Shown here: positions 17,530 to 26,871 of the stretch, in pieces
How positions within the stretch are numbered: the first letter of the stretch is position 1
Layout: each line of letters begins with the position of its first letter
From: Alphaproteobacteria bacterium
GTDB taxonomy: Bacteria > Pseudomonadota > Alphaproteobacteria > Sphingomonadales > Kordiimonadaceae
DNA: 38,750 bases
Assembly: GCA_021774775.1 (NCBI GenBank)
Contig: JAJFIT010000031.1
Location: forward strand, 1-38,750
Direction of reading: 5' to 3'
Position numbers and translations under genes: made by a program
The notes under the pieces: model-generated
Seen by the model: only the letters and a program-made list of their open reading frames with translations
Told to the model about the DNA's origin: nothing
Database searches by the model: none

Positions 17530-18699
17530 CTAAACGTCAAACTCAGACTTCAACGCATCAATCAGATCGGTTTTTTCCCAGGAGAAACCGCCGTCAGCGT
17601 GCGGGTCGCGGCCAAAGTGGCCGTATGCCGCCGTGCGCGCATAAATTGCCTTGTTCAGGCCCAAATGCTCGCGGATACCACGCGGGCTAAGGTCGACCAG
17701 GTCCTGCAAAACAGACGACAGGCGCGCCGGATCAACTACAGGTTTGTCGCCCCACAGGTCAACATAGACCGACAAAGGCTTCGAGACGCCAATGGCATAG
17801 GCCAACTGGATGGTGCAATTGTCTGCCAGCCCTGCTGCAACGACATTTTTCGCCAGATAACGGGAGGCATAAGCGGCAGACCGGTCAACTTTGGTAGGGT
17901 CCTTGCCTGAAAAAGCACCGCCACCGTGCGGGGCCGCGCCGCCGTATGTATCAACAATAATTTTACGGCCAGTTAGCCCGGCATCACCGTCGGGCCCGCC
18001 GATGACAAAATTGCCGGTCGGGTTCACGTAAAATTCGTCTTCCGGGCACATCCAGCCGTCGGGCAGCACATCAACCACATGACCGCGCACAAGTTCGCGC
18101 AGCTCTTCCTGGGTGACATTTTCCTTATGCTGAGTGGACACCACAACGCTGGTGGCACCAACCGGGCGCCCGTCCACATAGCGCAAAGTTACCTGGCTTT
18201 TGCTGTCAGGCTCAAGGGCTGAACCCGCATCGGCATGGCGCGTATCCGCCAATGACCTTAGAATGCGATGCGAAAAATCGATCGGTGCAGGCATAAGGCT
18301 TGCAGTTTCATCGCAAGCATAGCCAAACATGATGCCCTGGTCGCCAGCGCCTTCATCTTTGTTGCCTGCTGCGTCAACGCCCGCCGCAATATCGGTTGAT
18401 TGCTCGTGAAGGAAATTCTCAAATGAAGCATTTTCCCAGTGAAAACCATCCTGCTCATAGCCAATGTCTTTAACAGCATCCCGCGCGACCCGTTCGATGT
18501 CGTCGCGTGTGATGCTGTTTGGCCCGCGCACTTCGCCGGCAACAATAATCCGGTTTGTGGTCACCATTGTCTCAGCCGCAACGCGCGCATCGGACTGAGC
18601 GCCCAGGTACAAGTCGACAATTTCGTCGGAAATTCTGTCGGCAACCTTGTCCGGGTGGCCCTCCGAGACCGATTCGCTGGTAAACAGATATTCTTTCAT
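17530..18699 (-). CDS. metK: S-adenosylmethionine synthase
   Basis: Makes S-adenosylmethionine from methionine and ATP. The 389-residue protein carries the N-terminal [32 protein letters not shown] in the middle, and the phosphate loop [19 protein letters not shown]. Length is normal. The ATG has a strong AAGGAG ten bases upstream. It lies 38 bases after ahcY in the same direction, so the two steps of the methyl cycle are probably on one mRNA. Confidence 0.96.
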   Translation of the reverse strand: MKEYLFTSESVSEGHPDKVADRISDEIVDLYLGAQSDARVAAETMVTTNRIIVAGEVRGPNSITRDDIERVARDAVKDIGYEQDGFHWENASFENFLHEQSTDIAAGVDAAGNKDEGAGDQGIMFGYACDETASLMPAPIDFSHRILRSLADTRHADAGSALEPDSKSQVTLRYVDGRPVGATSVVVSTQHKENVTQEELRELVRGHVVDVLPDGWMCPEDEFYVNPTGNFVIGGPDGDAGLTGRKIIVDTYGGAAPHGGGAFSGKDPTKVDRSAAYASRYLAKNVVAAGLADNCTIQLAYAIGVSKPLSVYVDLWGDKPVVDPARLSSVLQDLVDLSPRGIREHLGLNKAIYARTAAYGHFGRDPHADGGFSWEKTDLIDALKSEFDV

Positions 18700-18737
18700 T
18701 TGAAACTCCTTCAGGCCGTATGTCTAATCAACTTGTT

Positions 18738-20024
18738 CTAGTAGCGGTAATGCTCGGGCTTGAACGGGCCCTGGGTCTTAATGCCCAGATAGTCAGACTG
18801 TTCCGCTGTCAGTGTGGTCAACTGTGCGCCCAGCTTTTCCAGATGCAACGCAGCCACTTTTTCGTCCAGATGCTTGGGCAACACATAAACATCAAGCTTG
18901 TAGTTTTTATAGTTTTCCCAAAGTTCAATTTGAGCAAGAACCTGATTGGTAAAGCTGGCTGACATCACAAAGCTGGGATGACCGGTAGCACAGCCAAGGT
19001 TCACCAGGCGGCCTTTAGCGAGAACGATCAGACGTTTGCCGTCCGGGAACACAACTTCGTCCACTTGCGGCTTCACTTCTTCCCATTTGTAGTTTTCCAG
19101 GCCAGCAATCTGAATTTCGCTGTCAAAATGGCCAATATTACAAACGATGGTGCGATCTTTCATATCGCGCATATGATCAAGGGTGATGACATCCTTGTTG
19201 CCAGTTGCGGTGACAAAAATATCACCCAGCTTGGCTGCGTCGTCCATTGTAACGACTTCGTAGCCCTGCATTGCCGCCTGCAGCGCACATATAGGATCGA
19301 TTTCTGTCACCAAAACCCGCGCGCCCTGGCTGCGCAGCGATTCGGCACTGCCTTTGCCCACATCGCCGTAGCCGCAAACAACGGCAACTTTACCGGCAAT
19401 CATCACGTCGGTCGCGCGCTTGACGCCGTCTACCAGCGATTCGCGGCACCCATAGAGGTTATCAAACTTTGATTTGGTCACGCTGTCATTAACATTAATG
19501 GCAGGCACCAACAGACGACCTTCCTTTGCCATTTCATACAACCGCATAACACCGGTTGTTGTTTCTTCCGAAATACCGCGCACGCCTTCCATCAGTTCAG
19601 GGTACTCATCATGCATCATCACGGTCAGATCACCGCCGTCATCGAGAATCATGTTGGGCACCCATCCGTCCGGGCCTTTGATTGTCTGGTGGATGCACCA
19701 CTCTGCTTCTTCTTCGGTTTCGCCCTTCCAGGCAAAAACCGGAATACCTGACGCGGCCATGGCGGCGGCAGCCTGATCTTGAGTTGAGAAGATATTGCAG
19801 CTTGACCAACGCACTTCAGCGCCCAACGCCGTTAGCGTTTCAATCAAAACCGCGGTCTGGATTGTCATATGCAAACAACCAGCGATACGGGCACCTGCAA
19901 GTGGTTGGCTGGCGCCGAACTCTTCGCGCAGCGCCATCAGGCCCGGCATTTCGGTTTCAGCGATATTGATTTCTTTGCGTCCCCATTCAGCAAGGGAGAT
20001 GTCAGCAATTTTATAATCGGTCAT
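18738..20024 (-). CDS. ahcY: Adenosylhomocysteinase (compact form)
   Basis: NAD-dependent enzyme that splits S-adenosylhomocysteine into adenosine and homocysteine, removing the inhibitor of methyltransferases. The 428-residue protein has [54 protein letters not shown], the NAD loop [13 protein letters not shown], and [13 protein letters not shown]; it ends in KPEHYRY. The stretch between NMILDDGGD (about 124-132) and GISEETTTG (about 150) is short. The ~40-residue insertion common in alphaproteobacterial AhcY is absent, so the protein has the length of animal-type enzymes. It shares a transcript with metK behind a palindromic operator. Confidence 0.96.
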   Translation of the reverse strand: MTDYKIADISLAEWGRKEINIAETEMPGLMALREEFGASQPLAGARIAGCLHMTIQTAVLIETLTALGAEVRWSSCNIFSTQDQAAAAMAASGIPVFAWKGETEEEAEWCIHQTIKGPDGWVPNMILDDGGDLTVMMHDEYPELMEGVRGISEETTTGVMRLYEMAKEGRLLVPAINVNDSVTKSKFDNLYGCRESLVDGVKRATDVMIAGKVAVVCGYGDVGKGSAESLRSQGARVLVTEIDPICALQAAMQGYEVVTMDDAAKLGDIFVTATGNKDVITLDHMRDMKDRTIVCNIGHFDSEIQIAGLENYKWEEVKPQVDEVVFPDGKRLIVLAKGRLVNLGCATGHPSFVMSASFTNQVLAQIELWENYKNYKLDVYVLPKHLDEKVAALHLEKLGAQLTTLTAEQSDYLGIKTQGPFKPEHYRY

Positions 20025-20043
20025 GATACGTCCTACTTTGACT

Positions 20044-20057
20044 GCAAATTAATTTGC
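20044..20057. repeat. Perfect 14-bp palindrome in the ahcY leader
   Basis: GCAAATTAATTTGC is fully self-complementary. It ends 20 bases before the ahcY ATG, downstream of the -10-like box. It could be a second protein-binding site or a short leader hairpin; the sequence does not say which. Confidence 0.45.
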
Positions 20058-20061
20058 GAGG

Positions 20062-20090
20062 CTTATAGCAGAACAAAAGTATTAGATAAA
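20062..20090 (-). promoter_or_regulatory. Possible ahcY-metK promoter overlapping the operator
   Basis: On the - strand TTTATC (20090-20085) and TATAAG (20067-20062) are spaced by 17 bases. The -35 box overlaps one half of the palindrome at 20086-20101, which would let a bound repressor block RNA polymerase. The -35 is weak, so the call is tentative. Confidence 0.4.
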
Positions 20091-20101
20091 GATTTCTTTA
20101 T
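20086..20101. promoter_or_regulatory. Palindromic operator upstream of ahcY-metK (SahR-like)
   Basis: ATAAAGA-TT-TCTTTAT is a perfect 7+2+7 inverted repeat in the 95-base gap between the HPr gene and ahcY. ArsR-family SahR repressors, which respond to S-adenosylhomocysteine, are described for methionine-cycle genes in proteobacteria, and I recall their sites as AT-rich palindromes of this look. The palindrome is certain; the regulator's identity is inferred. No sahR gene is in the window. Confidence 0.55.
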
Positions 20102-20119
20102 ATAAGAAAATAGGAATGT

Positions 20120-20407
20120 TTATTCAATTTCACCAAACCGGCTTGAAACAAGCGATATAATCTGCTCCAGGGCAGCGTCCTGATCCGCTCCTTCTGCTGA
20201 AATACTGATGGTGTCACCCTTGGCTGCACCCAGCATCATCAGGCCCATTATGGAGGTTGCCGTTACACAGGTGTCATGCCTGCATACCTTGATCACCGCC
20301 TTAAACATGCCAGCTTCCTTGGCCAAACGGGCCGATGCCCGTGCATGCAAACCGCGCCGGTTTACAATTTCAACCGGTCGGGAGACGCCCGCAGCGCTAT
20401 CAGCCAT
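20120..20407 (-). CDS. ptsH: HPr-type phosphocarrier protein of the regulatory PTS
   Basis: A 95-residue phosphocarrier. NRRGLHARAS carries the phospho-histidine (His21), and TSIMGLMMLGAAKG carries the Ser (Ser52) that HprK phosphorylates. Both sites are present, matching the hprK gene upstream. In alphaproteobacteria this HPr works with an EIIA rather than with sugar permeases and relays nitrogen and carbon state. It follows the EIIA gene with a one-base gap. Enzyme I (ptsP) is not in this window. Confidence 0.93.
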   Translation of the reverse strand: MADSAAGVSRPVEIVNRRGLHARASARLAKEAGMFKAVIKVCRHDTCVTATSIMGLMMLGAAKGDTISISAEGADQDAALEQIISLVSSRFGEIE

Positions 20408-20409
20408 GG

Positions 20410-20808
20410 TTATTTCCCGAGAATCTGACTGGCGACATTAATATATTTGATGCCGGCTTCTTTTGCCGCATCAACCGCCTCTTCCAGCCCGAGTGCGGCC
20501 CGCACGCTGGCAAGCTTGATCAACATAGGCAAGTTGATACCGGCAATCACTTCCACCTTGCCTTTTTCCATAATGGAAATCGCCAAATTAGACGGCGTAC
20601 CACCGAACATATCGGTTAAGAGAACAACACCGTCGCCGCTGTCGACAGTTTTTACCGCCTCGAGAATTTCCAGGCGCCGCTGCTCCATATCATCGTCGGG
20701 TCCAATGCAGACGGCCTGAATATTCTGCTGCGCGCCAACCACATGTTCCGTCGCGGCAATAAACTCTTCAGCCAATCGGCCATGCGTTACCAGTACCATC
20801 CCAATCAT
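20410..20808 (-). CDS. PTS EIIA component, mannose-family type
   Basis: A 132-residue single-domain EIIA(Man)-like protein that receives phosphate from HPr. MIGMVLVTHGRLAEEF places the phospho-histidine at His9; GVVLLTDMFGGTPSNLA and INLPMLIKL are the usual family motifs. No EIIB, EIIC or EIID domain is attached or nearby, which fits a regulatory rather than transport role. It lies between rapZ and the HPr gene, an arrangement widespread in alphaproteobacteria. Confidence 0.93.
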   Translation of the reverse strand: MIGMVLVTHGRLAEEFIAATEHVVGAQQNIQAVCIGPDDDMEQRRLEILEAVKTVDSGDGVVLLTDMFGGTPSNLAISIMEKGKVEVIAGINLPMLIKLASVRAALGLEEAVDAAKEAGIKYINVASQILGK

Positions 20809-20833
20809 TGAACTTCATTCCTCTTTTTCGTCA

Positions 20834-21769
20834 TCAGCTGCTGGATAATTCCCGGTGATACAAATTAACTGCAAGACCATCGATGGCCATTTGCCCCGCA
20901 ACAGCTTCCGCCGTGGCCACCGACCGATGCTGACCGCCCGTGCAACCAAATGCAATGGTTAAATAGGCTTTTCCTTCGGCCTGATACCGCGGCAACAGGA
21001 AACTCAACAGCCCGTGGACCTTGTCCAGAAACGGTGGAAACGTATCGTCGGCGCGAACATAATTGGACACTGCATCGTCGCGCCCGGTCAATGGTTTCAG
21101 GTCAGGAACATAATGAGGGTTACGCAAGAACCGCACATCAAGAACAATATCAGCGTCGCGGGGTGCACCGTGGGCAAAACCAAACGACATAAAAGTTACG
21201 ATCAAATCGTCAGATTCTTTGGCAAAACGGCGGCGGATGATGCGGCGGGTTTCAGCCCCGGTTCGGTTACTGGTATCAAGAATACCGTCAATATTTTCCC
21301 GCACCACGGTCATCACATCGCGTTCTTGTTTGATCGCTGCGCGTAGCAATTGCCTGTCACCCAACGGGTGTGGCCGTCGAGTTTCCGAAAAACGTGTGGT
21401 CAACACATCGTCTGATGCGTCCATGAACAGCACATGCAAGCGTAAGTCTTTTCTCAGCCGCAGCCGCTTTTGAACCTCAACAAACAAGTCGGGAGAGAAA
21501 TGCAGCGTGCGGCTGTCGATGCCTATAACCACGGGTCGGTCAAGCGATTCCAAATTTTGATCATCGATCAGCGCTTCCACCATGGTCAGCGGCAGGTTGT
21601 CCACCGCCTGAAAACCAATGTCTTCAAAAGCGTGCAGTGCTGCCGACTTCCCCGCCCCAGAAAGGCCTGTTACAATAACCAATTGCCGCTTGGAGGGTGG
21701 CTTCAGCGGACCCTTACTCGCGGCCGAGGCTTTGCTGGATTTGGCCGCCTTGTCGCTCTTGTCACCCAT
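20834..21769 (-). CDS. rapZ: RapZ (YvcJ family) nucleotide-binding protein
   Basis: P-loop protein known in E. coli as the adaptor that targets the sRNA GlmZ to RNase E, tying RNA decay to amino-sugar supply; its alphaproteobacterial role is less clear. With the ATG at 21769 it has 311 residues: Walker A GLSGAGKS (35-42), then AVDNLPLTMVEALI, and the C-terminal GCTGGQHRSVA. The first ~28 residues are a Lys/Ser/Ala-rich extension absent from E. coli RapZ. This ATG overlaps the hprK stop by 8 bases and has GGAAGG upstream; a TTG at 21790 would add seven residues. Confidence 0.92.
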   Translation of the reverse strand: MGDKSDKAAKSSKASAASKGPLKPPSKRQLVIVTGLSGAGKSAALHAFEDIGFQAVDNLPLTMVEALIDDQNLESLDRPVVIGIDSRTLHFSPDLFVEVQKRLRLRKDLRLHVLFMDASDDVLTTRFSETRRPHPLGDRQLLRAAIKQERDVMTVVRENIDGILDTSNRTGAETRRIIRRRFAKESDDLIVTFMSFGFAHGAPRDADIVLDVRFLRNPHYVPDLKPLTGRDDAVSNYVRADDTFPPFLDKVHGLLSFLLPRYQAEGKAYLTIAFGCTGGQHRSVATAEAVAGQMAIDGLAVNLYHRELSSS

Positions 21770-22205
21770 CACCCGTGCCTGCCTTCCCAATTCGTGTTAA
21801 ATCCCGCACAGCCAACTCTATTTTAATTGGGGTCGACTGTTCAAATGCATTCGACTTCAGGCTGTTAATTTTTTCGCCTGCGATCTCAGAAAATTCGATT
21901 TCCGGCAACCGCGCTATGTCGCCTGCATCGACCAGTTCAACAACCAACTTTAAAATGGTTGTTTTAATCGCCGGTATGGAAAGGATGCCCAGCCCGCGCA
22001 CTTCAAGCAACCCATACAAGGCTTCCGGCGCATAAGCGACCAGCCCGCGCCGTGAGGGACGGGTTAGATATTGATCGTCTGCAACAAGGGTAGCACCCCG
22101 GTCGATCAACCGTAACGCCAGGTCAGATTTTCCCGATCCTGACGGCCCGCGCAAAAGCACGCCTGCGCCCGCAACATCAACAACTGTACCGTGGTTTGTT
22201 TGCAT
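21762..22205 (-). CDS. hprK: HPr kinase/phosphorylase, short alphaproteobacterial form
   Basis: Phosphorylates or dephosphorylates the regulatory Ser of HPr. At 147 residues it holds only the C-terminal kinase domain; the N-terminal domain of Gram-positive HprK is missing, as is normal in alphaproteobacteria. Walker A GPSGSGKSDLALRLIDRG starts at residue 20, and LVADDQ follows. It lies between chvG and rapZ, so envelope signalling and PTS control share a cluster. Confidence 0.93.
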   Translation of the reverse strand: MQTNHGTVVDVAGAGVLLRGPSGSGKSDLALRLIDRGATLVADDQYLTRPSRRGLVAYAPEALYGLLEVRGLGILSIPAIKTTILKLVVELVDAGDIARLPEIEFSEIAGEKINSLKSNAFEQSTPIKIELAVRDLTRIGKAGTGDG

Positions 22206-22213
22206 CCGCCGTG

Positions 22214-22235
22214 CCCCCGATTTTCCCCCGATTTA
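22214..22235. repeat. Tandem 11-bp repeat in the hprK leader
   Basis: CCCCCGATTTT (22214-22224) is followed at once by CCCCCGATTTA (22225-22235), differing only in the last base. On the coding strand this gives two G-runs 8-30 bases before the hprK ATG. The period is close to one helical turn. Confidence 0.5.
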
Positions 22236-22290
22236 CCCTGATGGCTCAATAGTCTCGCGTTGTTGTTTACCTTGCACCCAACTGGTTCAA

Positions 22291-23961
22291 TTAAGCGGGT
22301 GCCAGCGGCAATGTCACGACAAATCTGGCGCCGGTTTCACCGCCACCATCTGCGGCAATATTTTCCACAATAATAGTGCCGCCGTGTGCCTCGATAACCT
22401 GCTTGGAAATCGCAAGACCCAATCCCGAATGACTGCCGAACTGTTCTTCCGATGGCCGTTCGGAATAAAAGCGGCTGAAGATTTTGTCTTCCGATCCTTC
22501 AGGCACACCCGGGCCCTGATCAGAAATCGTCAGAAACACCGTGCGGTTCCTGACCGACAGCTTGATCTGAATATGCCCTCCAGCCGGGCTAAAGCTAACG
22601 GCATTGTCGATCAAATTGCGCCACACCTGCCCCAACCGCGCGTCAATACCGGCCACAACAAACACCCCCGCTTCGTCGTCAGAAAAGGCCAGCTCGACAT
22701 CACCCAGTTTGCCTGTTGTATTATAGGCCTTCACCAATGTGGCAAGCATAACACCCAGATCGACAACGGATGTATGGCTACGGGTAAGTTCGGCGTCCAG
22801 GCGCGAAGCATCCGAGATATCAGTAATCAATCGATCAATGCGCTTCACATCGTCTTCCAGAATTGCCAACAACTTTTTGCGCACCTCTGGTTTGTCGTTC
22901 ATCTGAATTGTTTCAAGCGCACTGCGCATGCTCGACAGGGGGTTCTTTATCTCGTGCGCCACATCGGCGGCAAATTGCTCAACCGCATCGATCTGATTAT
23001 AGAGTGCACCTGTCATGTCAGATAGTGAGCGAGACAGGTCACCGATTTCATCGCGCCTTTCGGCAAATTCGGGGATACGCTCCTCGCGTCCGATGCCGCG
23101 GCGCACTCGTTCCGCCGCACGTGCCAAAACCCTGATCGGGCGTACAAGCGTTCGACCCAAAAAGAAAGACAGCAAAATAGTCAGCGCAAATGCGCCGATA
23201 AATATTTTTATGGTCAACATTTGCTCGGCACGGACAATGGTATCAATATCATCGGTCTGGGCGGTCAACAAAAGCGCACCAAGTACGCGCCTGAAGCGCT
23301 GCACCGGCACCGCAATATTGATCACAAGATCACCGTCTGCGCGCTGCCTGATTTGGCTGGTCAAGACCCCGGCCAACGCTTGTTCCACTTCCGCCAGGTC
23401 AGTTGCCCGGACCGTGGGCCGATCAATATTGGCCGGCGCTGAAATTTCCTTGGTAATCGCATCCAGAAAATCATGCAGCCGATTGACAATTTGTTCTTTC
23501 AATGACGGCTGATAGTCCAGCCTGCGCAGGGGCTCTTCGATCAATTCCTTGTCACCAGCTAAAAACAGGCTATCGGCAATCATGCCGCCGCTGGTGGCAA
23601 ACAAACGCGCCCGGTTTTCGGTTGGCCCCACCAGGCGGGTGATTATCTGGCGAGCAGGTGCCGGGTCTATATCGATCGATTCGGGTCCGGCCACCGCAGA
23701 TTCGCCCAGTGCGCCTGCTATAATGCTGGCTTGCACCGAAAGCGCCGCCGTGCGCGCCTCGATCAGATTTTGCCGGAATTCATTTAGGTAAAGCACGCTG
23801 CCAACCAAAATGACCAACGCCAATGCGTTGACAAACATGATACGCACCATCAGTGGCGACAGGCCCCGCGTATAATGGCGTGGATGCAGGTTTTTTTGCC
23901 GGGGCCGCGGCAAGCGGGCTCCTGTAAGGTTTCGGTGTTTCTTGCTTTTGTCTGCCGCCAC
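22291..23961 (-). CDS. chvG: Sensor histidine kinase ChvG
   Basis: Inner-membrane sensor of the ChvG-ChvI (ExoS-ChvI) system, which responds to acid or cell-envelope stress in alphaproteobacteria. The 556-residue protein has a basic N-terminus, membrane helix 1 (about 40-60), and a periplasmic sensing part (about 61-248). Helix 2 (about 251-268) and a HAMP linker follow, then the HisKA box FAADVAHEIKNPLSSMRS with phospho-His336. The ATPase domain has NLIDNAVSFSP, DQGPGVP and GLGLAISKQVIEAHGG. All catalytic boxes look intact. It follows chvI by 14 bases. Confidence 0.92.
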   Translation of the reverse strand: MAADKSKKHRNLTGARLPRPRQKNLHPRHYTRGLSPLMVRIMFVNALALVILVGSVLYLNEFRQNLIEARTAALSVQASIIAGALGESAVAGPESIDIDPAPARQIITRLVGPTENRARLFATSGGMIADSLFLAGDKELIEEPLRRLDYQPSLKEQIVNRLHDFLDAITKEISAPANIDRPTVRATDLAEVEQALAGVLTSQIRQRADGDLVINIAVPVQRFRRVLGALLLTAQTDDIDTIVRAEQMLTIKIFIGAFALTILLSFFLGRTLVRPIRVLARAAERVRRGIGREERIPEFAERRDEIGDLSRSLSDMTGALYNQIDAVEQFAADVAHEIKNPLSSMRSALETIQMNDKPEVRKKLLAILEDDVKRIDRLITDISDASRLDAELTRSHTSVVDLGVMLATLVKAYNTTGKLGDVELAFSDDEAGVFVVAGIDARLGQVWRNLIDNAVSFSPAGGHIQIKLSVRNRTVFLTISDQGPGVPEGSEDKIFSRFYSERPSEEQFGSHSGLGLAISKQVIEAHGGTIIVENIAADGGGETGARFVVTLPLAPA

Positions 23962-23975
23962 GTTGCTTGGGTGCC

Positions 23976-24689
23976 CTAGCCGTCTTTATACCGGTAGCCA
24001 ACACCGTACAGCGTTTCAATCGCGGAGAATTCCTTGTCGACCATTCTGAATTTCTTACGCAGTCGCTTAATATGGCTATCGATTGTTCGGTCGTCCACAT
24101 AGACATCATCAGTGTAGGCTGCATCCATCAGCTGGTCACGGCTTTTTACATGGCCCAGATGCTGGGCCAGGGTTTGCAAAATCAAAAATTCAGTGACTGT
24201 CAGGGTAACATCGTCGCCGCACCAGGTTACGCTGTGACGCAGTGGGTCAAGAATAAGGTTTCCACGCACCATAACCTCGTCGCCTGCCTCAACCGGTGCA
24301 TCATCGCCGTCATCCTTCGAGGTCATTTCAACGCGGCGCAGCAAGGCACGAATTCGCTCGATCAGCAACCGCTGGGAAAAGGGTTTGCCGATATAATCAT
24401 CGGCGCCCATTCGCAGACCTAACAGCTGGTCAATCTCTTCGTCTTTTGATGTCAGGAAAATCACCGGCATTGAGGAAACTTCCCGCAGTTTACGCAACAA
24501 TTCCATGCCGTCCATCCGCGGCATTTTAATGTCAAGCACTGCAAGGTCGGCCGGATTTTTAGAAAGCGCGTCCCAGGCTTTTTGGCCGTCAGGGTATGTC
24601 CGCACGCGAAAACCTTCAGCCTCCAGGGCGATCGTAACTGAAGTTAGGATATTGCGGTCGTCATCCACCAGCGCGATGGTTGCTGTCAT
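23976..24689 (-). CDS. chvI: Response regulator ChvI
   Basis: OmpR-type response regulator paired with ChvG, 237 residues. The receiver domain has the acidic pair in VDDDRN, phospho-Asp53 in [11 protein letters not shown], Thr/Lys in FLTSKDEE, and DDYIGKPF. The C-terminal winged helix has [25 protein letters not shown] and [26 protein letters not shown] precedes the ATG. It is the first gene of the chvI-chvG-hprK-rapZ-EIIA-HPr run and is divergent from pckA across a ~520-base gap. Confidence 0.94.
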   Translation of the reverse strand: MTATIALVDDDRNILTSVTIALEAEGFRVRTYPDGQKAWDALSKNPADLAVLDIKMPRMDGMELLRKLREVSSMPVIFLTSKDEEIDQLLGLRMGADDYIGKPFSQRLLIERIRALLRRVEMTSKDDGDDAPVEAGDEVMVRGNLILDPLRHSVTWCGDDVTLTVTEFLILQTLAQHLGHVKSRDQLMDAAYTDDVYVDDRTIDSHIKRLRKKFRMVDKEFSAIETLYGVGYRYKDG

Positions 24690-25208
24690 CGGGGGTCCCC
24701 TTTTTATGTGTTTATCCCGTTTTATCTGTGTCCCGCACCTGCAATAGGCTGAATTTGCCGTGTAATTCTAGTCAAATACAGAACCGGGTAAAGCGTTAAG
24801 CATGATTTGCGACCAAAACATGGCGGCCCAGTGTCATCTTAGGGTCAACATTTGGGGAAACCCACGGCTAAATTAAGGTCTATCTGTAGGCCTCTCAATG
24901 ATTTACTTGCGACGAATGATTTCTCAAAAATTCGTCGCCCAGGCCCGCAAATTCAAGCGCGGCTATCCGCGGCACAAAAGCTGACCAGACGGTCCAGAAT
25001 GGGGCTGTTCAAATGACAGCGCTATCAATTCAAAACCACTAAAATTCAGGTTGATTTATTATGCCGTTTCCGCAAGCTTGTCGTCGGTTTTCAGGATGGG
25101 TTGGGACACTCACGGGTCGGGCGACACAGTAAATTGGTTACCTGATATTTTTCGCGCTTTCGCTGCTGGCAAAGGCGCTTCCATAAATTCACGTTGGAGG
25201 ACAAGAGG
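24690..25208. other. Long intergenic region between divergent chvI and pckA
   Basis: No convincing coding frame is seen. The gap must hold the promoters of both genes, but I found no clear -35/-10 pair. It contains a perfect 9+9 inverted repeat (24909-24938) and, 20 bases later, a second short hairpin (CGCGG 24958-24962, CCGCG 24967-24971). GCTGT/ACAGC arms form a further small repeat near 25005-25020. Confidence 0.6.
24909..24938. repeat. Perfect inverted repeat in the chvI-pckA gap
   Basis: GCGACGAAT (24909-24917) and ATTCGTCGC (24930-24938) are exact reverse complements around a 12-base spacer. Neither side has a T-run directly after the stem, so it does not look like a standard terminator. 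It could be an operator or part of a structured RNA. Confidence 0.55.
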
Positions 25209-26813
25209 TTGCAAATTTTTGGTGCTTGTCACAGTACAGTCAGTTTGGATGCCCAAGGCATCACCGATACCGGAAATCAATATTGGAATTTGGGCACAGC
25301 CCAACTTTACGAGGAGGCGATTCGCCGCGACGAAGGCTTGATCGCCGATGGTGGTCCCCTGGTTGTCAAAACCGGTCGCTGCACCGGACGGTCCGCCAAT
25401 GACAAATTCACCGTGCGCGACGACACCACCGAAAATACCGTTTGGTGGGGCGATGTAAACCGCCCGATGACGCCGGAGCATTTTGACGCTGTTCACGCGG
25501 CGTTCCTCGAACATGCCAAAGGCAAGGACTTGTTTGTGCAAGACCTTTGGGGCGGTTCAGACCCGGACCACAGGGTAGCCGTACGCACCATCGGCGAGTT
25601 CGCCTGGCACAGCCTGTTTTGCCGCACCATGCTGGTGCGCCCGACAGCCGACGAAAAAGCAGGCATGGCGCCACAGTTTACCGTCATGAACCTGCCAAGC
25701 TTCAAAGCCGACCCGGCGACTATGGGCTGTAACTCCGAAACCATCATCGCGGTGAATTTCGCCAAAGGGCTGGTGCTGATCGGCGGCACTGAGTATGCCG
25801 GCGAAAACAAGAAATCTGTTTTCTCGATCCTGAATTACCTGCTGCCAAAGGACGGCATTATGCCCATGCATTGCTCGGCCAACATTGGCCCCGAGGGCGA
25901 TGTGGCGATATTCTTCGGGCTATCAGGCACTGGCAAAACCACGCTTTCAGCCGACAGTGCGCGCACCCTTATCGGCGACGACGAGCATGGTTGGTCCGAT
26001 GACAGCGTTTTCAACTTCGAAGGCGGCTGTTACGCCAAGTTGATTAACTTGTCCGAAGAGGCCGAGCCGGAAATTTATGCCACCACCCGCATGTACGGCA
26101 CTGTGCTGGAAAATGTGGTGATGGACCCGAACACGCGCCAGCTTGATCTGGACGACAATACGCTGGCCGAAAACACCCGCGGCGCTTACCCGATCCATTA
26201 TATTCCCAATACCAGCGAACATAACCGCGGCGGCAAGCCCAAAAACATTATTATGCTGACGGCTGATGCTTTCGGGGTGTTGCCTCCCATCTCAAAGCTG
26301 ACCCCCGAACAGGCAATGTACCACTTCCTGTCCGGCTATACCGCCAAGGTTGCAGGCACCGAAATCGGCGTCAAGGAACCGCAAGCAACCTTTTCAACAT
26401 GCTTCGGTGCGCCCTTCATGCCGCGCCACCCTAGTGTTTACGGCGACCTTCTACGCAAGAAAATTGCGGAAACCGGGGTTAACTGCTGGCTGGTAAACAC
26501 CGGCTGGACCGGCGGTGTCTACGGCGTTGGCCACCGCATGCCAATCAAGGACACCCGCGCCTTGTTGCATGCAGCCCTTGACGGCAGCTTAAATAGTGCA
26601 CCCATGCGCATCGACCCCAACTTCGGCTTTGAAGTGCCAGTTGAAGTGACCGGTGTTGACAGCTTAATCCTCAATCCGCGCGACACCTGGGCCGACAAGG
26701 ACGCCTACGACGCCAAGGCCCGTTATCTGGTCGAACTGTTTATCAACAACTTTGAAACATTCGCTGGCCATGTTGATGACAGCGTAAACGCGGCGGCCCC
26801 CAGTGCGGCTTAA
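25209..26813 (+). CDS. pckA: Phosphoenolpyruvate carboxykinase (ATP)
   Basis: Converts oxaloacetate and ATP to PEP and CO2, the entry step of gluconeogenesis. The 534 residues (start used here) include [14 protein letters not shown], the long family signature ending in NYLLPKDG, kinase loop [11 protein letters not shown] (from about residue 237), [21 protein letters not shown], and [17 protein letters not shown] at 25209 is preceded by GGAGG with eight bases spacing; a TTG at 25194 has no such site and would add five residues. Divergent from chvI, an arrangement common in alphaproteobacteria. Confidence 0.95.
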   Translation: MQIFGACHSTVSLDAQGITDTGNQYWNLGTAQLYEEAIRRDEGLIADGGPLVVKTGRCTGRSANDKFTVRDDTTENTVWWGDVNRPMTPEHFDAVHAAFLEHAKGKDLFVQDLWGGSDPDHRVAVRTIGEFAWHSLFCRTMLVRPTADEKAGMAPQFTVMNLPSFKADPATMGCNSETIIAVNFAKGLVLIGGTEYAGENKKSVFSILNYLLPKDGIMPMHCSANIGPEGDVAIFFGLSGTGKTTLSADSARTLIGDDEHGWSDDSVFNFEGGCYAKLINLSEEAEPEIYATTRMYGTVLENVVMDPNTRQLDLDDNTLAENTRGAYPIHYIPNTSEHNRGGKPKNIIMLTADAFGVLPPISKLTPEQAMYHFLSGYTAKVAGTEIGVKEPQATFSTCFGAPFMPRHPSVYGDLLRKKIAETGVNCWLVNTGWTGGVYGVGHRMPIKDTRALLHAALDGSLNSAPMRIDPNFGFEVPVEVTGVDSLILNPRDTWADKDAYDAKARYLVELFINNFETFAGHVDDSVNAAAPSAA

Positions 26814-26838
26814 CCCTGCAACCTTCTAACAATTCTCA

Positions 26839-26868
26839 AAAGGCAGTGCCAAATGCGGCGCTGCCTTT
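26839..26868. terminator. Terminator between convergent pckA and the GST-kappa-like gene
   Basis: AAAGGCAG-TGCC (26839-26850) pairs with GGCG-CTGCCTTT (26857-26868) around AAATGC, a 12-pair stem with one wobble. On the + strand a short T-rich tract follows, 26 bases past the pckA stop. The A/T flanks make weak action in the other direction possible too. Confidence 0.75.
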
Positions 26869-26871
26869 ACT

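Noticed and set aside
20025-20119. SAM or SAH riboswitch upstream of ahcY-metK
   Set aside because: I looked for conserved riboswitch stems and a pseudoknot and saw only two short palindromes; the gap is also short. A covariance-model scan would settle it.
20120-20808. Sugar-transport PTS operon
   Set aside because: Only HPr and a single EIIA domain are present, beside hprK and rapZ; no EIIB, EIIC or EIID, so this is a regulatory PTS.
22384-23025. 213-codon + strand frame opposite chvG
   Set aside because: Antisense to the conserved kinase core, with no Shine-Dalgarno or family motif.
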